A stretch of DNA of 64,000 bases from Eremothecium cymbalariae DBVPG#7215 (taxonomy: Eukaryota > Ascomycota > Saccharomycetes > Saccharomycetales > Saccharomycetaceae): contig NC_016453.1 of NCBI RefSeq assembly GCF_000235365.1, positions 1,116,001 through 1,180,000 on the forward strand, given 5' to 3'. Below the pieces are notes generated by a model that had not been told where the DNA came from, did not search any database, and saw nothing but the letters and a program-made list of their open reading frames with translations. The position numbers and the translations under genes were made by a program. This document shows, in pieces, positions 8,887 to 20,207 of the stretch (its first letter is position 1; each line of letters begins with the position of its first letter).

Positions 8887-9530
8887 AAAGGTGAAAGCGT
8901 ACCACACAGGATTACGGTATAACATGCAATTCCCCGTTCCTAACCACATCTTCCGAGATAAGGTTGAGATGAGTGACTTTGTTTATATTTAAAAAAGAAA
9001 GTGAAGAACTATTATGCACTATTATGCACTATTTATTAATACCTGTTATTTATTAATATCTTTTATTTATTATTCTTAAATATATGTATTCCTTATATAC
9101 CCAATATTATGTCCATGCATATCTAACATACATTTCACCCCAATCTGCAACGCAGAAACGTCTACATAATTCCCTCTCTACATCGCATGCAGAGCCCGCA
9201 ATTGTAGATTGCATATATACCTGACCAGAGCCGCTGAATAGCTGATATACCCTTACCACTGCGAGTATTATCCTCGGACCAAGACCTGCGACGTTCGTTT
9301 AAGCCGGGTAATGTGCCATATGAACTTCACCAAAAGTTCTGTTTTACGCGAAGAATATCTAAAATCAGGGAAAAATTAGAAAACACAGTTCCAGAATCTT
9401 AATACCCTTCTAACTCATGGGTGGCGAACATCTAGATTAGTTTACAGATTGACAAATCAGATATCAAACTCGCAATAAAATAGGGGAATAAAGTGTCAGG
9501 ATCAGGAGTAGATAAGATCTAGAAAAAACC
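8887..9530. other. FTR1 3' region and PAA1 promoter
   Basis: The left part is AT-rich and holds the FTR1 3' UTR, with a 10-bp tandem duplication (actattatgc, 9008-9027) followed by AU-rich elements. The right part should be the PAA1 promoter and contains a Reb1-type site CCGGGTAA at 9304-9311. No ORF of interest. Confidence 0.55.
9030..9071 (+). promoter_or_regulatory. Cluster of AU-rich elements in the FTR1 3' region
   Basis: Three TATTTATT motifs within 42 nt, two of them in the full TTATTTATT nonamer (9046-9054 and 9063-9071), 145-185 nt after the FTR1 stop and on its sense strand. This nonamer is the binding site of tandem CCCH zinc-finger proteins such as yeast Cth1/Cth2, which act on iron-related mRNAs. 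Function here is inferred. Confidence 0.4.
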
Positions 9531-10127
9531 ATGAATTCTACTTTGCCTTTACACATGTATATTAGACCATTGACGGTTGAAGATGCGGAAGAAATTGGTG
9601 TTTTAGAGTCACAAGGTTTTCCACCTGAGGAGCGAGCATCAGAAGAAGTGATTAGATTTCGGTTAGCAGCTTGTCCTGAGTTGTGTTCGGGGTTGTTTAT
9701 TAGAGAAGTATCTGGGGTAGAAATTAAAGATGAGAAATTGATAGGGCATATTCTTGGGACGAAGGTTACTTCTAGTGTGGGCGGCAGCGAGAAGAATAAA
9801 GAGGCGTTTATTACCTATGAAAATAGGGAGAAGATGCATGATGACTCTTCTAATACGATTGCAGTTCATTCTATTGTTATTGCACCTGAACACCAAAAGA
9901 AGAATCTAGCTACGCTGATGTTGACAGATTATGTACAAAAGATGTCAAACCAGAAGGTTGCAGATAAGTTGGTGCTGATTACCCATGAGCCTTTGGTGCC
10001 ATTTTATGAGAGACTTGGGTTCCAACTTGTGGGTGAGAATGAAGCTGTAAAGAAGAGTCCCGAATTTTCTAAGAATAAATGGTTTGATATGGTGAGGGAG
10101 TTGGTTAATGAGGAATACGAATGCTGA
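9531..10127 (+). CDS. PAA1: Polyamine acetyltransferase Paa1 (GNAT family)
   Basis: A 198-residue GNAT-fold N-acetyltransferase related to arylalkylamine acetyltransferases. In S. cerevisiae it acetylates polyamines such as spermine and putrescine using acetyl-CoA. The acetyl-CoA-binding region is visible as [20 protein letters not shown], followed by [12 protein letters not shown], which is typical of the GNAT C-terminal half. The N-terminus [17 protein letters not shown] is the usual first strand and helix. S. cerevisiae Paa1 is 191 aa. YDR071C is the direct neighbour of IPT1 in S. cerevisiae; here LSM5 and FTR1 lie between. Confidence 0.92.
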   Translation: MNSTLPLHMYIRPLTVEDAEEIGVLESQGFPPEERASEEVIRFRLAACPELCSGLFIREVSGVEIKDEKLIGHILGTKVTSSVGGSEKNKEAFITYENREKMHDDSSNTIAVHSIVIAPEHQKKNLATLMLTDYVQKMSNQKVADKLVLITHEPLVPFYERLGFQLVGENEAVKKSPEFSKNKWFDMVRELVNEEYEC

Positions 10128-10964
10128 GTTAGTGACTGTGCTTTTTCCTCTTGGAAAGGAAGACGTTAGATTTATAGGCATCACTCAATTTTGTAAATAT
10201 GCTACTTTACATTCCATTTAGTCACTGAGGAATTATCTTTTTTTTCTATATTCCCCGAATGTGAAAGCCTTCTAAACTAATGATGAAGGTATAGTGAAAG
10301 CATTGAAGAATTGAGGCGTTTTGATTGGTAAGGAGCTGTTGACCTACTGTCTTAAACTCAACTATTTTTTTTAATTTCAATTGTTATTATTACGACTACT
10401 TGCCTACTTATCTACTTGCAACTTATCACTTTTTTATTATTTTGAAGTTAATAATATTCCGGGCTCTTACCTCTGATCTCCAGCTCTCCCGTAGTGTTGT
10501 TTCCCCTTAAAAGGTAATTAATTTAAATAGCGCTTATAGATAGCCTTTACATTCGAAGCTAATACTTTCGATCTCGAGTATTTGGCTGTTTTTAGACATT
10601 TTGTTCGTGCCAGCTTCAAATGCATTCTAATTGCCATCCAACTCTTGTCTAGATTCATGCAGACTATTAATTGTTGTGGTTAATCGGCTAACACCGTTGG
10701 CGATAATATGTATTTATATAGTCCTCACTGTTGTACTCAATTCAATCAATTATTGTGCAGACCCAAAATAATCTTTCATATCTGGAAGTTCTTTGTTAGT
10801 TGAAAAACGTGAAAAATTGCAAACATAAAAATAAAACGACTTACACCAATCATTGGATATAGCAAGGGTGCCTACTCGAATCTATAAATGCCAATAAAGT
10901 CAATATTACATCTGAGTTAATTTATTTTGGATATTGCTTCTCTAATCTAGACGATAACTATAAT
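10128..10964. other. Intergenic region PAA1/ABC-ATPase gene
   Basis: About 840 bp of AT-rich sequence with T-rich runs between two plus-strand genes. It should hold the PAA1 3' UTR and the promoter of the next gene. I see no ORF, tRNA or repeat worth calling. Confidence 0.55.
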
Positions 10965-12539
10965 ATGAGCCATTATATCGTAAAAATAACCGACGGACTT
11001 TTCAAAGCATCCATGCAGAAAGGTGCACCATTTGTGTTTCCCACGGCCATCTCGAACTTCCAAATTCTGGCGAACGAAAAATGGGTTCTTCTTGGGCCAC
11101 GTAAGGAGAGTTTCATGGATATATTGACCAACAAATTCATATCAGTCCCTAGTTCAGCTCTCAGTTACAATAAGGCTTTGGTGCATCAGCCACCGAAGAT
11201 TGAACAGGTCAAATTTAAGGGTGTAATTCCTACGGCACATTTGAGTGCAAGATATGAATTCTTTAAAGATGAATTCGACCAAACTTGTATGAAGTTTGTA
11301 CAAGACAATGTGGTAGGCTCTAATAATGTCGGTTACGAAGTTTCAACAACACATAGACAGATCAATTCTTCACTTTATAATTACTTAATGGAAAAGCTAG
11401 ATCTGCAGCACTTGCAGGATCGATGGACCATGGGTCTTAGTAATGGTCAGATGAGACGTGCTCGATTGGCTCGCAGTTTGTTGAAACAACCAGACATAAT
11501 ACTGGTCGATGATCCGTTCCTGGGGCTAGATCCGGTTAACGCAGAGATTGTTTCCAAATTCTTGGCCGAGTACAACAGATCGGTTATTGTGATTGGCTTA
11601 CGCTATCAGGATCCAATCCCCTCCTGGTGTACACATCTGTGTTTTGTTGATCACGATGGAATTTCCTTCCAAGGCCCAGCAGCGGAATGTCATAATGATA
11701 TTGGACGACTGAGGATGGAGTATATCCGGGCCCAAGAGTTGCATGAATCAAGTGATGTACCGATACCAAATGTTCAAGATTTGGTTTCTCCACACCCATT
11801 ATATAGGAAATCACTTGAAGACCTTAAGCAAGCGCCTCCAACCATAGAACTGAGAGGCCTAACTGTTAGCTACAAAGGCGTTAACGTATTAGAAAATATT
11901 ACTTGGCAGGTACCCGTAGGATCAACATGGCACATCCGAGGGGCTAATGGCTCCGGAAAATCTACCTTACTCTCTGTACTCACAGCAGACCATCCACAGT
12001 CTTGGAATTCTAAACTAATTGAAAACGGAGTCCCCAGAAGAACCGGCGCAACCAGTTATTTCGACATTAACATGCGCATTGGGATGTCATCACCAGAATT
12101 ACACGCCATATTTTTAAAGATCGCAGGCGATCGTCTGACAGTTCGAGAAACCATCGCATCAGGCCTCCACCAGGACTCCTCGAACAACTTCAAACCTCTT
12201 TGGAAAAAACTTGAACACTCAACAAAACAATTAATATCCCTCTATCTAAACTACTTCCGACTAGATCATGAAACCATGTTCAAAGACCTCTCTGTCTCGG
12301 ATCAAAAACTTACTCTCTTCATCCGCGCTCTTGTCAAAATGCCTCAATTGCTGATCCTAGACGAGGCATTTTCTGCCATGGACTCAACCAACATACAACG
12401 CTGCAAAAACTTACTTCATCACTGGCCTGGCACATGTCTCATAGTATCCCACCTGCCCACTGAGACTCCACCGTGCGATTACTACTTACACCTACACTCC
12501 CCCTCAACACACACACAAGGCTCCATAACTACCACTTAA
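10965..12539 (+). CDS. Soluble twin-cassette ABC ATPase, YDR061W-like
   Basis: A 524-residue protein with two ABC nucleotide-binding cassettes and no membrane segments, matching the uncharacterised S. cerevisiae protein YDR061W (539 aa). The first cassette has a poorly conserved Walker A but a clear signature (LSNGQMRRARLARSL) and Walker B (IILVDDPFLGLD). The second has Walker A GANGSGKST and Walker B LLILDEAF, with a degenerate signature (LSVSDQKLTLF). The asymmetry means at most one composite site looks canonical. In S. cerevisiae the protein is reported in mitochondria; its role is unknown. It precedes LCB2, as in S. cerevisiae. Confidence 0.9.
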   Translation: MSHYIVKITDGLFKASMQKGAPFVFPTAISNFQILANEKWVLLGPRKESFMDILTNKFISVPSSALSYNKALVHQPPKIEQVKFKGVIPTAHLSARYEFFKDEFDQTCMKFVQDNVVGSNNVGYEVSTTHRQINSSLYNYLMEKLDLQHLQDRWTMGLSNGQMRRARLARSLLKQPDIILVDDPFLGLDPVNAEIVSKFLAEYNRSVIVIGLRYQDPIPSWCTHLCFVDHDGISFQGPAAECHNDIGRLRMEYIRAQELHESSDVPIPNVQDLVSPHPLYRKSLEDLKQAPPTIELRGLTVSYKGVNVLENITWQVPVGSTWHIRGANGSGKSTLLSVLTADHPQSWNSKLIENGVPRRTGATSYFDINMRIGMSSPELHAIFLKIAGDRLTVRETIASGLHQDSSNNFKPLWKKLEHSTKQLISLYLNYFRLDHETMFKDLSVSDQKLTLFIRALVKMPQLLILDEAFSAMDSTNIQRCKNLLHHWPGTCLIVSHLPTETPPCDYYLHLHSPSTHTQGSITTT

Positions 12540-12909
12540 TAAATCCCCCATAAACTCATCCAGCAAATATCCTCCTTATATACCTATTTCCCATTAACTC
12601 TTCTCATCCATCACCATATGTGTACTCATCGTTTGATCACCGACAACGACTAATATGCTTCTAGGTTTTCACTTTACTTTTTTTTGTTCTTTTACTTCAA
12701 CTTCTCATTTGCTCATCCGTAATTGTTACTTCCATAATAAAAGCAATCTAGGACTACTGTGCTATCAATTACAAAATCTCTCTAAACCGTGTCTGGTAAG
12801 CTGTTAAAGGTGTTTGGCTGGACTCTATATTTGTGTTTTTCGATTTCAAAAAGAAAGTTAACTCATAGAAATTGGTCTTTCTACGGGCCGGATATTAGAT
12901 CCAACAGCT
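12540..12909. promoter_or_regulatory. Intergenic region, LCB2 promoter
   Basis: Short AT-rich spacer between two plus-strand genes with pyrimidine-rich patches near 12670-12710. No distinct motif recognised. Confidence 0.5.
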
Positions 12910-14598
12910 ATGAGTTCAGTGTCTAACACTAGAGTGCCTTTAATTGCGCCTGAAGAAATCTCTCTAGAGGATAAAAAGGAAAATGAGTTTGGCCAATTGA
13001 CTTCAGTAGAGTTCTTAGTCGCACCGAAGTCTCGAGGGGGAGCACCGTTGCGGGATCCAATACTAGATGCACCACCATATTATGTTTCGGTGATTACATA
13101 TTTAAATTATTTGATTTTAATTATATTAGGTCATATCCATGATTTCTTTGGGCTGAAATTCCCGAAGGACAAGCACTCTGAGATAATGGAGCGGGATGGG
13201 TATGCCCCTTGGTTTTCTAAATTTGAGTCCTTTTTTGTGAGACGGATGAAGAAGAGGATCGATGATTGCTTTTCGAGACCGACCACAGGCGTTCCTGGCA
13301 GATTCATTCGTTGTGTTGATAGAGTAGCTCATCAGTTAAATGATTTTTTTACCTATCCTGGATCTACTTCTATGTGCTTAAACTTATCATCATATAATTA
13401 TTTGGGTTTTGCTCAATCTGAGGGGCAGTGTACTGATGCAGCTTTGGAAGCTGTTCATAAGTATGGGATCTATAGTAATGGTCCAAGAGCTCAAACAGGG
13501 ACTATCGATCTTCATTTAGAAGCGGAACAATATATTGCTACTTTCATCGGGAAGCCAGATGTTATAATTTTTTCGATGGGTTATGGATGCAATGCTAATC
13601 TTTTCAGTTCATTTTTAGATAGTAAGTGCTTGGTGATTTCCGATGAATTGAACCACACCTCAATTAGAACTGGCGTGCGTTTGTCAGGTGCAGCTGTCAG
13701 AAAATTCAAGCATAATGATATGAAAGCGCTAGAGCAATTGATACGTGAACAAATAGTTCAAGGTCAACCGAAATCTCATAGACCGTGGAAGAAGATTTTA
13801 ATTTGTGTTGAAGGCTTGTACTCTATGGAGGGTACAATGTGTAATCTCCCCAAACTAGTTGAATTGAAAAACAGATACAAATGTTACTTGTTTGTCGACG
13901 AAGCTCATTCAATTGGTGCGATAGGCCCCCGTGGTCGTGGTGTGTGTGATTATTTCGGTATTGACCCTTCAGAGGTTGATATTTTAATGGGAACGTTAAC
14001 CAAGTCCTTCGGTGCTGCAGGTGGTTATATTGGAGCAGATAAGTGGATTGTGGAACGTCTGAGGCTGGACTTGACAACTAATAATTATGCTGAACCCAGC
14101 CCGGCCCCTGTTCTTGCTCAAATCATTTCATCTTTGAGAACCATTACAGGTGAAATATGTCCAGGTCAGGGACAAGAAAGACTTCAAAGAATTGCATTTA
14201 ATTCGCGCTATTTGCGTCTAGCATTACAAAGATTGGGATTTATTGTTTATGGTATCGCAGATTCTCCCGTAATTCCAATGTTGCTGTATGCTCCATCAAA
14301 GATGCCCGCATTTTCTCGAATGATGTTGCAGCGCAAGATTGCTGTTGTTGTTGTAGCATATCCAGCTACTCCACTAGATGAATCGAGAGTCCGTTTCTGT
14401 GTTTCTGCAGCATTAATTAAAGAAGACATTGATTACCTATTGCGCCATGTTAATGAAGTTGGCGAAAAGTTATTCTTGAAAGTTAGTTCCGGGAAGGCTG
14501 GCGGCTCTATGGATGGCAAACCACCAAGATGGGACATTGAAGAAGTAATTAAACAGACACCTAAAGATTGTAAGGATGACAAGTATTTTCTGATATGA
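12910..14598 (+). CDS. LCB2: Serine palmitoyltransferase catalytic subunit Lcb2
   Basis: A 562-residue pyridoxal-phosphate enzyme of the alpha-oxoamine synthase family. With Lcb1 in the ER it condenses serine and palmitoyl-CoA to 3-ketosphinganine, the first committed step of sphingolipid synthesis. The cofactor lysine is K365 in GTLTKSFGAAGGY, matching the position in S. cerevisiae (561 aa). Other conserved elements are SYNYLGFAQ, the EGLYSMEG segment and VDEAHSIGAIGPRGRG. One N-terminal membrane segment lies around residues 57-77. Together with IPT1, the window holds both the first and the last step of complex sphingolipid synthesis. Confidence 0.97.
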   Translation: MSSVSNTRVPLIAPEEISLEDKKENEFGQLTSVEFLVAPKSRGGAPLRDPILDAPPYYVSVITYLNYLILIILGHIHDFFGLKFPKDKHSEIMERDGYAPWFSKFESFFVRRMKKRIDDCFSRPTTGVPGRFIRCVDRVAHQLNDFFTYPGSTSMCLNLSSYNYLGFAQSEGQCTDAALEAVHKYGIYSNGPRAQTGTIDLHLEAEQYIATFIGKPDVIIFSMGYGCNANLFSSFLDSKCLVISDELNHTSIRTGVRLSGAAVRKFKHNDMKALEQLIREQIVQGQPKSHRPWKKILICVEGLYSMEGTMCNLPKLVELKNRYKCYLFVDEAHSIGAIGPRGRGVCDYFGIDPSEVDILMGTLTKSFGAAGGYIGADKWIVERLRLDLTTNNYAEPSPAPVLAQIISSLRTITGEICPGQGQERLQRIAFNSRYLRLALQRLGFIVYGIADSPVIPMLLYAPSKMPAFSRMMLQRKIAVVVVAYPATPLDESRVRFCVSAALIKEDIDYLLRHVNEVGEKLFLKVSSGKAGGSMDGKPPRWDIEEVIKQTPKDCKDDKYFLI

Positions 14599-15114
14599 TC
14601 CTATGCACTCATTTTCTCATAATATTATAATAGATCGTTATACTTCCAGGTGTTTCACATAATCTCACTAATATGTTTAATTTGAAATTCTAATAGAAGT
14701 ATATAAACATAAAGATATACATAGGTATATCTATACTGTGGTTTCCAAAAAGACTACTTAGAGAAACCAAAATAACTTCACAAAGGCTTTCACATTTTTA
14801 TTTTAAACCATTGACTACCACATATTGATAATTACGAAAGTTATTTTAATATATAGAGGCAAACAGTATTTAAACCATTAATATAAAATTAGGCATTAGG
14901 ACTACTACTAACAGCTTTAGTTGCCTGTACTGTTCATGTTGTCTTTAACCGGCATCAAGCATGTGACTTCTATATCATTTTTCACCACCTTTACACAACT
15001 AGTATCCTCATCATTCTGAACAGACCTACCTAAAATGCTTAACTTGTTCACTTCAATAGAATCCAAAGATAGCCGACTGTCACTATATGAGCTTGTTTAA
15101 CAAGTTATAGTATA
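14599..15114. promoter_or_regulatory. Intergenic region LCB2/GPI13
   Basis: AT-rich. A perfect branch-point heptamer TACTAAC lies at 14906-14912 with a TTTAG at 14917-14920, but the only nearby upstream donor is a weak GTATAT (14725-14730). A leader intron for GPI13 is therefore possible but unsupported. Synteny with S. cerevisiae chromosome IV stops here: GPI13 is YLL031C. Confidence 0.4.
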
Positions 15115-18100
15115 ATGGTGGAACTTTCTGAGGCACTACCAGATGAAGAATTGCTGAAGCAAACAGTATTAAATAATGATGACGATGATAGAAGAATGAC
15201 AAGGCTGCGGATTGAACGGTTTCGCACAACACATACATTATATATCCTGCTATTATTTTCCTTAGCAGTATTGCAAGCCATTGCAATAGCATTTTTTACT
15301 CGTGGATTCCTACTATCTAGAACAGTCCTTGATAATGTTGCATCGTTTGACGAAACGAAAGATTCGTATGGAAAGTTTGATAAAGCAGTAATACTGATCG
15401 TTGATGCATTGAGATTTGATTTTGTTATTCCAGTTGATACTGCAGCTGAAGGATATAATGATAACTATCATAATAACTTAAAGGTATTGTACGAATATTG
15501 GGACAATTCAGTTCTACTGAAATTCATTGCAGACCCTCCAACAACAACGTTGCAACGCCTAAAAGGGCTAACGACAGGTTCTTTACCCACTTTTATCGAT
15601 GCTGGGTCTAACTTTAATGGGGACGTAATAGTCGAGGATAATTTAATCAAGCAGTTATATCTGCATAACAAATCTATTTATTTTGTGGGGGATGATACGT
15701 GGGACGCCTTATTTCATCCCTACTTATCAAACATGAGTGTACCTTATGAATCTCTCAATGTGTGGGATTTGGATACCGTTGACAATGGAGTGATTTCATA
15801 TTTTGAAGAACACCTTTTAGACAAGGATCCTCTAGATAGAGAATGGGATGTCCTAATTGGGCATATGTTAGGCATTGATCATGTTGGCCATAAATATGGT
15901 CCGAATCATTTCACTATGTCTGAAAAGCAACAGCAAGTGGACAAGTTCATACGCAAGGTAATTGCCTCTATTGATGAAGATACCTTACTTGTGGTAATGG
16001 GTGATCATGGTATGGACCATACGGGAAATCATGGTGGTGATTCCAATGACGAATTAGAAAGTACCTTGTGGCTCCATTCCAAACGTAAAAATGCATGGAA
16101 ACTAAAAAGCCCAGATCAGTACAACACTTCCCGATTAGGTGAAAATTACAGACAGGTCAATCAAATAGACCTTGTTCCCACTTTATCGTTACTACTGGGC
16201 ACCCCTATACCATTTAACAACTTAGGATGGCCAGTTGACGAAATCGCTACCTCCGACGAGGAATGGAAAATATATACGAGAACCACGTTAGACCAACTAC
16301 AGACCTACAATATGACAAGTAGGGCAATTACTAACCCTCAGAAAAACGTTCTCCTTCAACAACTGTGGCAGAATTCTACTATATCAGCACAGTATGGTTC
16401 TGAATACCAAGCGGCCCTTTTAGACACGTACAAGGACCTATGGGCCCGTTTTGATTATTATAGCATTGGGACTGGTATCCTACTACTAACCTTGTTTTTA
16501 GGACTATTGGTTACTGTTACGAGACTGATTTCATCCATAGTCGTTGGTCAGATGGTATCAGAATTAGTTCCAACAATAGTGGTAATGGCACTAGTTTCTA
16601 ACGTTTGTTTTATTGGAATATTTTATGTTCTGCATCAGCCAGCGTTCCTAGCCAATTGGTTTTGGTGCTCCTTATTGGCTACTGCAGTTGGTATCATTAT
16701 TGGTTTCTATATTCCCATATTTGACCGGTATAATCTGGCTTGGTTGACGTTCAGACTTGTTGAAGAACTATCCGATTACTGGTCTAGAATTGCAGCAATG
16801 TTCATAGCAATACATGCTTTATTATTTATATCCAATTCATTTACAATCTGGGAAGATAAAATTGTCAGCTTTTTATTGACGACGCTAGGAATGTTAACAT
16901 TATACGAATTTGTATTCTTACCCAAAAGACAATATACCGCAGCACTTCTTAATGCTTCATTGGGAGAAAAAGAAGGCACTGTTTCGGGGGCTACGTCTGG
17001 TCAAGCTAACTCAGATTCATTGCCTTTAGGGAGATTTGCAAGAATGGTTGGAGGCTACCACTCTATTGTTTTAATAGTGTGTACAAGATTAGCATCTCTC
17101 ATCACTATTTGCCGCGAAGAGCAAGGAATCCACTGTACTCCAACGTTCAGCTTGCGTAGTAATTATTCAATGCCAGTTATTCTAGGATGCCTATTTTTGG
17201 TTTTTGCCATTCCATCGTGTATTAAAGGCTATTATAATGTCTGTTCTTCCTATCAAGCTGCTGCACCAATATGGATTGGAATGTTATTGAAATCTATTCT
17301 ATTTGTTAATTTCATATATTGGGGCCTAACAGCCTTTGAAAATATGTCCCAAGGTTTTCAAATCAATCTTGGAATTGTTAAACTTACATTATCTCGTATC
17401 ATTGTGGGTGTCTCATTAATTGTCGCCAACATTGGCTGGATGATGGGCCCTTTGTGTATCAAGTTGAATATTCACAATAATGATACAAAGTCTCATCAAG
17501 CCACTATATTAGGATATACTAATGTGTATGGAGCTCAGTACTTTCTGTTGGTGACTAACTTTTTGATGTGTATCATGTTGTTCAACAAACCATTAGCTCA
17601 ACTTTCGTTGTTCCTAATGTGTAACCAATTGTTATCCGTTTTAGAAATTATAGATTTGTTAAAACTGAAAGAAAATTTAATTGGACCGGTTGCAATGGGT
17701 TTGATTTCCTATAATCAGTTTTTTAGCACTGGCCATCAAGCCACTATTCCATCAGTCCAATGGGATATGGGTTTCGTTTTAACGGAAAGCATTACATTTC
17801 CTTTCACACACTTGGGCATCATTATGAACACTTTTGGACCTCATATTTTATGTGCTGTATCAGTTGCATTGCTTACTTTATGGAAGCAGCCTCCTGGAGT
17901 ATTGAGAGCGAACACTTTATTAGCACGCATTGTATCTAATTGTGGGATGTTGTTGATTTATCATACTGTATTATGTCTGAGTAGCTTCATTTGGGTCACT
18001 CATTTCAGGCGGCATTTGATGGTGTGGAAGATTTTTTGTCCTAGGTTTATCTTCGCCGCATTAAGTTTGATTGTAACACAATTAGTTGTAACTTTCATCA

Positions 18101-18159
18101 CTGTTGCCTTTGCAGGTGGTCGGTTAATTAGACAAATCAACCACCTTTTTTGGAAATAG
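15115..18159 (+). CDS. GPI13: GPI ethanolamine phosphate transferase 3 (Gpi13 / PIG-O)
   Basis: A 1014-residue ER membrane protein that adds phosphoethanolamine to the third mannose of the GPI precursor, the group through which proteins are attached. It has an N-terminal signal-anchor (about residues 42-64), a lumenal alkaline-phosphatase-type domain with ILIVDALRFDF near residue 93 and the metal-binding GDHGMDHTGNHGG near 295-307, then a C-terminal half of many membrane segments from about residue 450. S. cerevisiae Gpi13 is 1017 aa. Family members Mcd4 and Gpi7 share the fold; the length and the PPTTTLQRLKGLTTGSLPTF stretch fit Gpi13. Confidence 0.95.
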   Translation: MVELSEALPDEELLKQTVLNNDDDDRRMTRLRIERFRTTHTLYILLLFSLAVLQAIAIAFFTRGFLLSRTVLDNVASFDETKDSYGKFDKAVILIVDALRFDFVIPVDTAAEGYNDNYHNNLKVLYEYWDNSVLLKFIADPPTTTLQRLKGLTTGSLPTFIDAGSNFNGDVIVEDNLIKQLYLHNKSIYFVGDDTWDALFHPYLSNMSVPYESLNVWDLDTVDNGVISYFEEHLLDKDPLDREWDVLIGHMLGIDHVGHKYGPNHFTMSEKQQQVDKFIRKVIASIDEDTLLVVMGDHGMDHTGNHGGDSNDELESTLWLHSKRKNAWKLKSPDQYNTSRLGENYRQVNQIDLVPTLSLLLGTPIPFNNLGWPVDEIATSDEEWKIYTRTTLDQLQTYNMTSRAITNPQKNVLLQQLWQNSTISAQYGSEYQAALLDTYKDLWARFDYYSIGTGILLLTLFLGLLVTVTRLISSIVVGQMVSELVPTIVVMALVSNVCFIGIFYVLHQPAFLANWFWCSLLATAVGIIIGFYIPIFDRYNLAWLTFRLVEELSDYWSRIAAMFIAIHALLFISNSFTIWEDKIVSFLLTTLGMLTLYEFVFLPKRQYTAALLNASLGEKEGTVSGATSGQANSDSLPLGRFARMVGGYHSIVLIVCTRLASLITICREEQGIHCTPTFSLRSNYSMPVILGCLFLVFAIPSCIKGYYNVCSSYQAAAPIWIGMLLKSILFVNFIYWGLTAFENMSQGFQINLGIVKLTLSRIIVGVSLIVANIGWMMGPLCIKLNIHNNDTKSHQATILGYTNVYGAQYFLLVTNFLMCIMLFNKPLAQLSLFLMCNQLLSVLEIIDLLKLKENLIGPVAMGLISYNQFFSTGHQATIPSVQWDMGFVLTESITFPFTHLGIIMNTFGPHILCAVSVALLTLWKQPPGVLRANTLLARIVSNCGMLLIYHTVLCLSSFIWVTHFRRHLMVWKIFCPRFIFAALSLIVTQLVVTFITVAFAGGRLIRQINHLFWK

Positions 18160-18383
18160 GTATGGTAATAATCCTATAGTTTAAATTAAACGTGTAGTAA
18201 AAAAATAAGTGTATAGATGTTAATTATAATATTTTTTATTTTTGTTTCTATGAATTCATCTATGGACATAGATAATAAATAAAGATGGTTAAGCCATGCA
18301 AAACAATCATTCGGAGACTAACATACAGTGGGGAAGTATAAAAAACAAACAATAAGAATTAATCCACATTTTTCAAACCTAAA

Positions 18384-20207
18384 CTAAACAGAATTGTTGT
18401 CCAAAAAGAAGTAATTACCTGACAACTTCTGTTCCTTGTCCATTTGGGAATCGAGTTTATTGATCCTTGGTCTAAAGGAATTTGGATCCCTTCTAAAAGT
18501 GACATTTAGATTTTTTAAGAATCTATTACAACCGGTTAACAAGCTTTCTGGGGTTCTTGCAAAGGCGTTTTTGGATGGGGTACCGTCGAAAACAATAACT
18601 TTGTCTGCTAGATAAGTAGCCATAATGAAATCGTGTTCCACAATGAAAGCTGTCTTCTTATTGTGCAAAATGAAACGCCTGATGACCTTGGAGCATATAA
18701 TACGTTGTTCAGAGTCCAAATAAGCAGAAGGTTCATCAATTAAGTAGATATCTGCCGATAGCCCTAAAGACAAAACAATTGCAACTCGTTGTAATTCACC
18801 ACCAGACAAATGCTGAACTTCTTGATCAATAATATCCTCAATATTCAGTGGTTTAACAACATCAGTTTGGAATTGTGGGTTTAAGAACTGAGCTCTAATT
18901 CTTTTGAAAAACAATTGACGCACAGTTCCTGGGAATTTTGGAGCAATTTTCTGGGGCTTCATGGAAACATTTAGCTTTGGAACATCTACACCATCATCAG
19001 CAGGAATTGCGCCAGCAAGAAGCTTGATTAACGTAGTCTTACCAGTACCGTTTTCACCCATCATGACTAAGATTTCAGAATCTGAAAATTCACCTGACTC
19101 TACTGTCAAGGTGAAATCACCTTGTGTACGTTTCATCTTTGGATATTGGAATGCCCTAGTAGCGTCTAACTGTAGCTCATCAACTGCTTCTGTCATACGG
19201 AACTGTAGGGCTTCGTTTCTAAAACGCAAGTTCTCAGATGGAATATGACCATCTAAGAAAATATTGATACCTTCTCTAACAGATGACGGTAAAGTCACCA
19301 CACCATAGACAGATGGAACACCATATAGAATACAGATAAAATCAGATAGATAATCCAATACAGATAAATCGTGCTCCACACAGATAACATAAGTAGTTGG
19401 ATTCAGCAATGATCTGATAATCAAAGCGGCATTCAAACGTTGCTTGACATCCAAGTAAGAAGATGGTTCATCAAACATGTAAACATCAGCTTCCTGGACA
19501 CAAGACATACCAATTGCAAATCTTTGCAACTCACCACCCGATAACGCCGATATGTCTCTCTTCAGCACGTTCTTCAACTCCAAAATTTTAATATAATTTT
19601 TTACTTTGTCTTCTGGTTTCTCCATTCTAGCCTTCAGCAATTCACCGACTTTCTGCATTGGTCCCTTAATCGCTCGAGGAATGTTGTCTACATATTGCGG
19701 CTTGATGATAGCCTTAATATCATCCTCTAGCATTTTAGTGAAGTAATTCTGCAATTCAGAACCACGGAAATAACGGATAATATCGGACCATTCAGGCGCT
19801 TCATCAAACCGCCCCAAGTTTGGCTTCTGCTTACCTGCCAAAATCTTTAAAGCGGTCGATTTACCAATACCATTGGTTCCAACCAAACCTAAAACTTGAC
19901 CTGGTCTTGGTGTTGGTAACCTATGTAGCTTAAATGAATTCGCTGAATAACGATGTGTCACTTGAGCATCCAAATTAGTAGGCAAATTAATAATAGTGAT
20001 AGCATCAAACGGACACTTTTTAACACAAATACCACAACCAATGCACAAAGTTTCAGAAATAAATGAAATCTTCGAAGTCGGCGTCACCTCAATACAAAGT
20101 TTACCAGTCTTCACAACAGGACAAGATCTCTTACATTCTTGCCGGCACTTTTTAGGCTTGCACTTGTCCTCGTTGACAATCGCAATACGGGTATTCTTAC
20201 TTGACAT
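18384..20207 (-). CDS. RLI1: ABC-E ATPase Rli1 (ABCE1), ribosome recycling factor
   Basis: A 607-residue soluble iron-sulfur ABC ATPase that splits ribosomes after termination and links recycling to initiation. The N-terminal ferredoxin-like domain has cysteines 16, 21, 25, 29 and 55, 58, 61, 65 for two 4Fe-4S clusters. Two cassettes follow: Walker [10 protein letters not shown] (110-118) with signature LSGGELQRF, and GENGTGKTT (near 380) with signature LSGGELQRV. Both Walker B regions end in DEPS.YLD. It is nearly identical to S. cerevisiae Rli1 (608 aa). It converges with GPI13 across a 224-bp spacer and is divergent from CHD1. Confidence 0.98.
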   Translation of the reverse strand: MSSKNTRIAIVNEDKCKPKKCRQECKRSCPVVKTGKLCIEVTPTSKISFISETLCIGCGICVKKCPFDAITIINLPTNLDAQVTHRYSANSFKLHRLPTPRPGQVLGLVGTNGIGKSTALKILAGKQKPNLGRFDEAPEWSDIIRYFRGSELQNYFTKMLEDDIKAIIKPQYVDNIPRAIKGPMQKVGELLKARMEKPEDKVKNYIKILELKNVLKRDISALSGGELQRFAIGMSCVQEADVYMFDEPSSYLDVKQRLNAALIIRSLLNPTTYVICVEHDLSVLDYLSDFICILYGVPSVYGVVTLPSSVREGINIFLDGHIPSENLRFRNEALQFRMTEAVDELQLDATRAFQYPKMKRTQGDFTLTVESGEFSDSEILVMMGENGTGKTTLIKLLAGAIPADDGVDVPKLNVSMKPQKIAPKFPGTVRQLFFKRIRAQFLNPQFQTDVVKPLNIEDIIDQEVQHLSGGELQRVAIVLSLGLSADIYLIDEPSAYLDSEQRIICSKVIRRFILHNKKTAFIVEHDFIMATYLADKVIVFDGTPSKNAFARTPESLLTGCNRFLKNLNVTFRRDPNSFRPRINKLDSQMDKEQKLSGNYFFLDNNSV

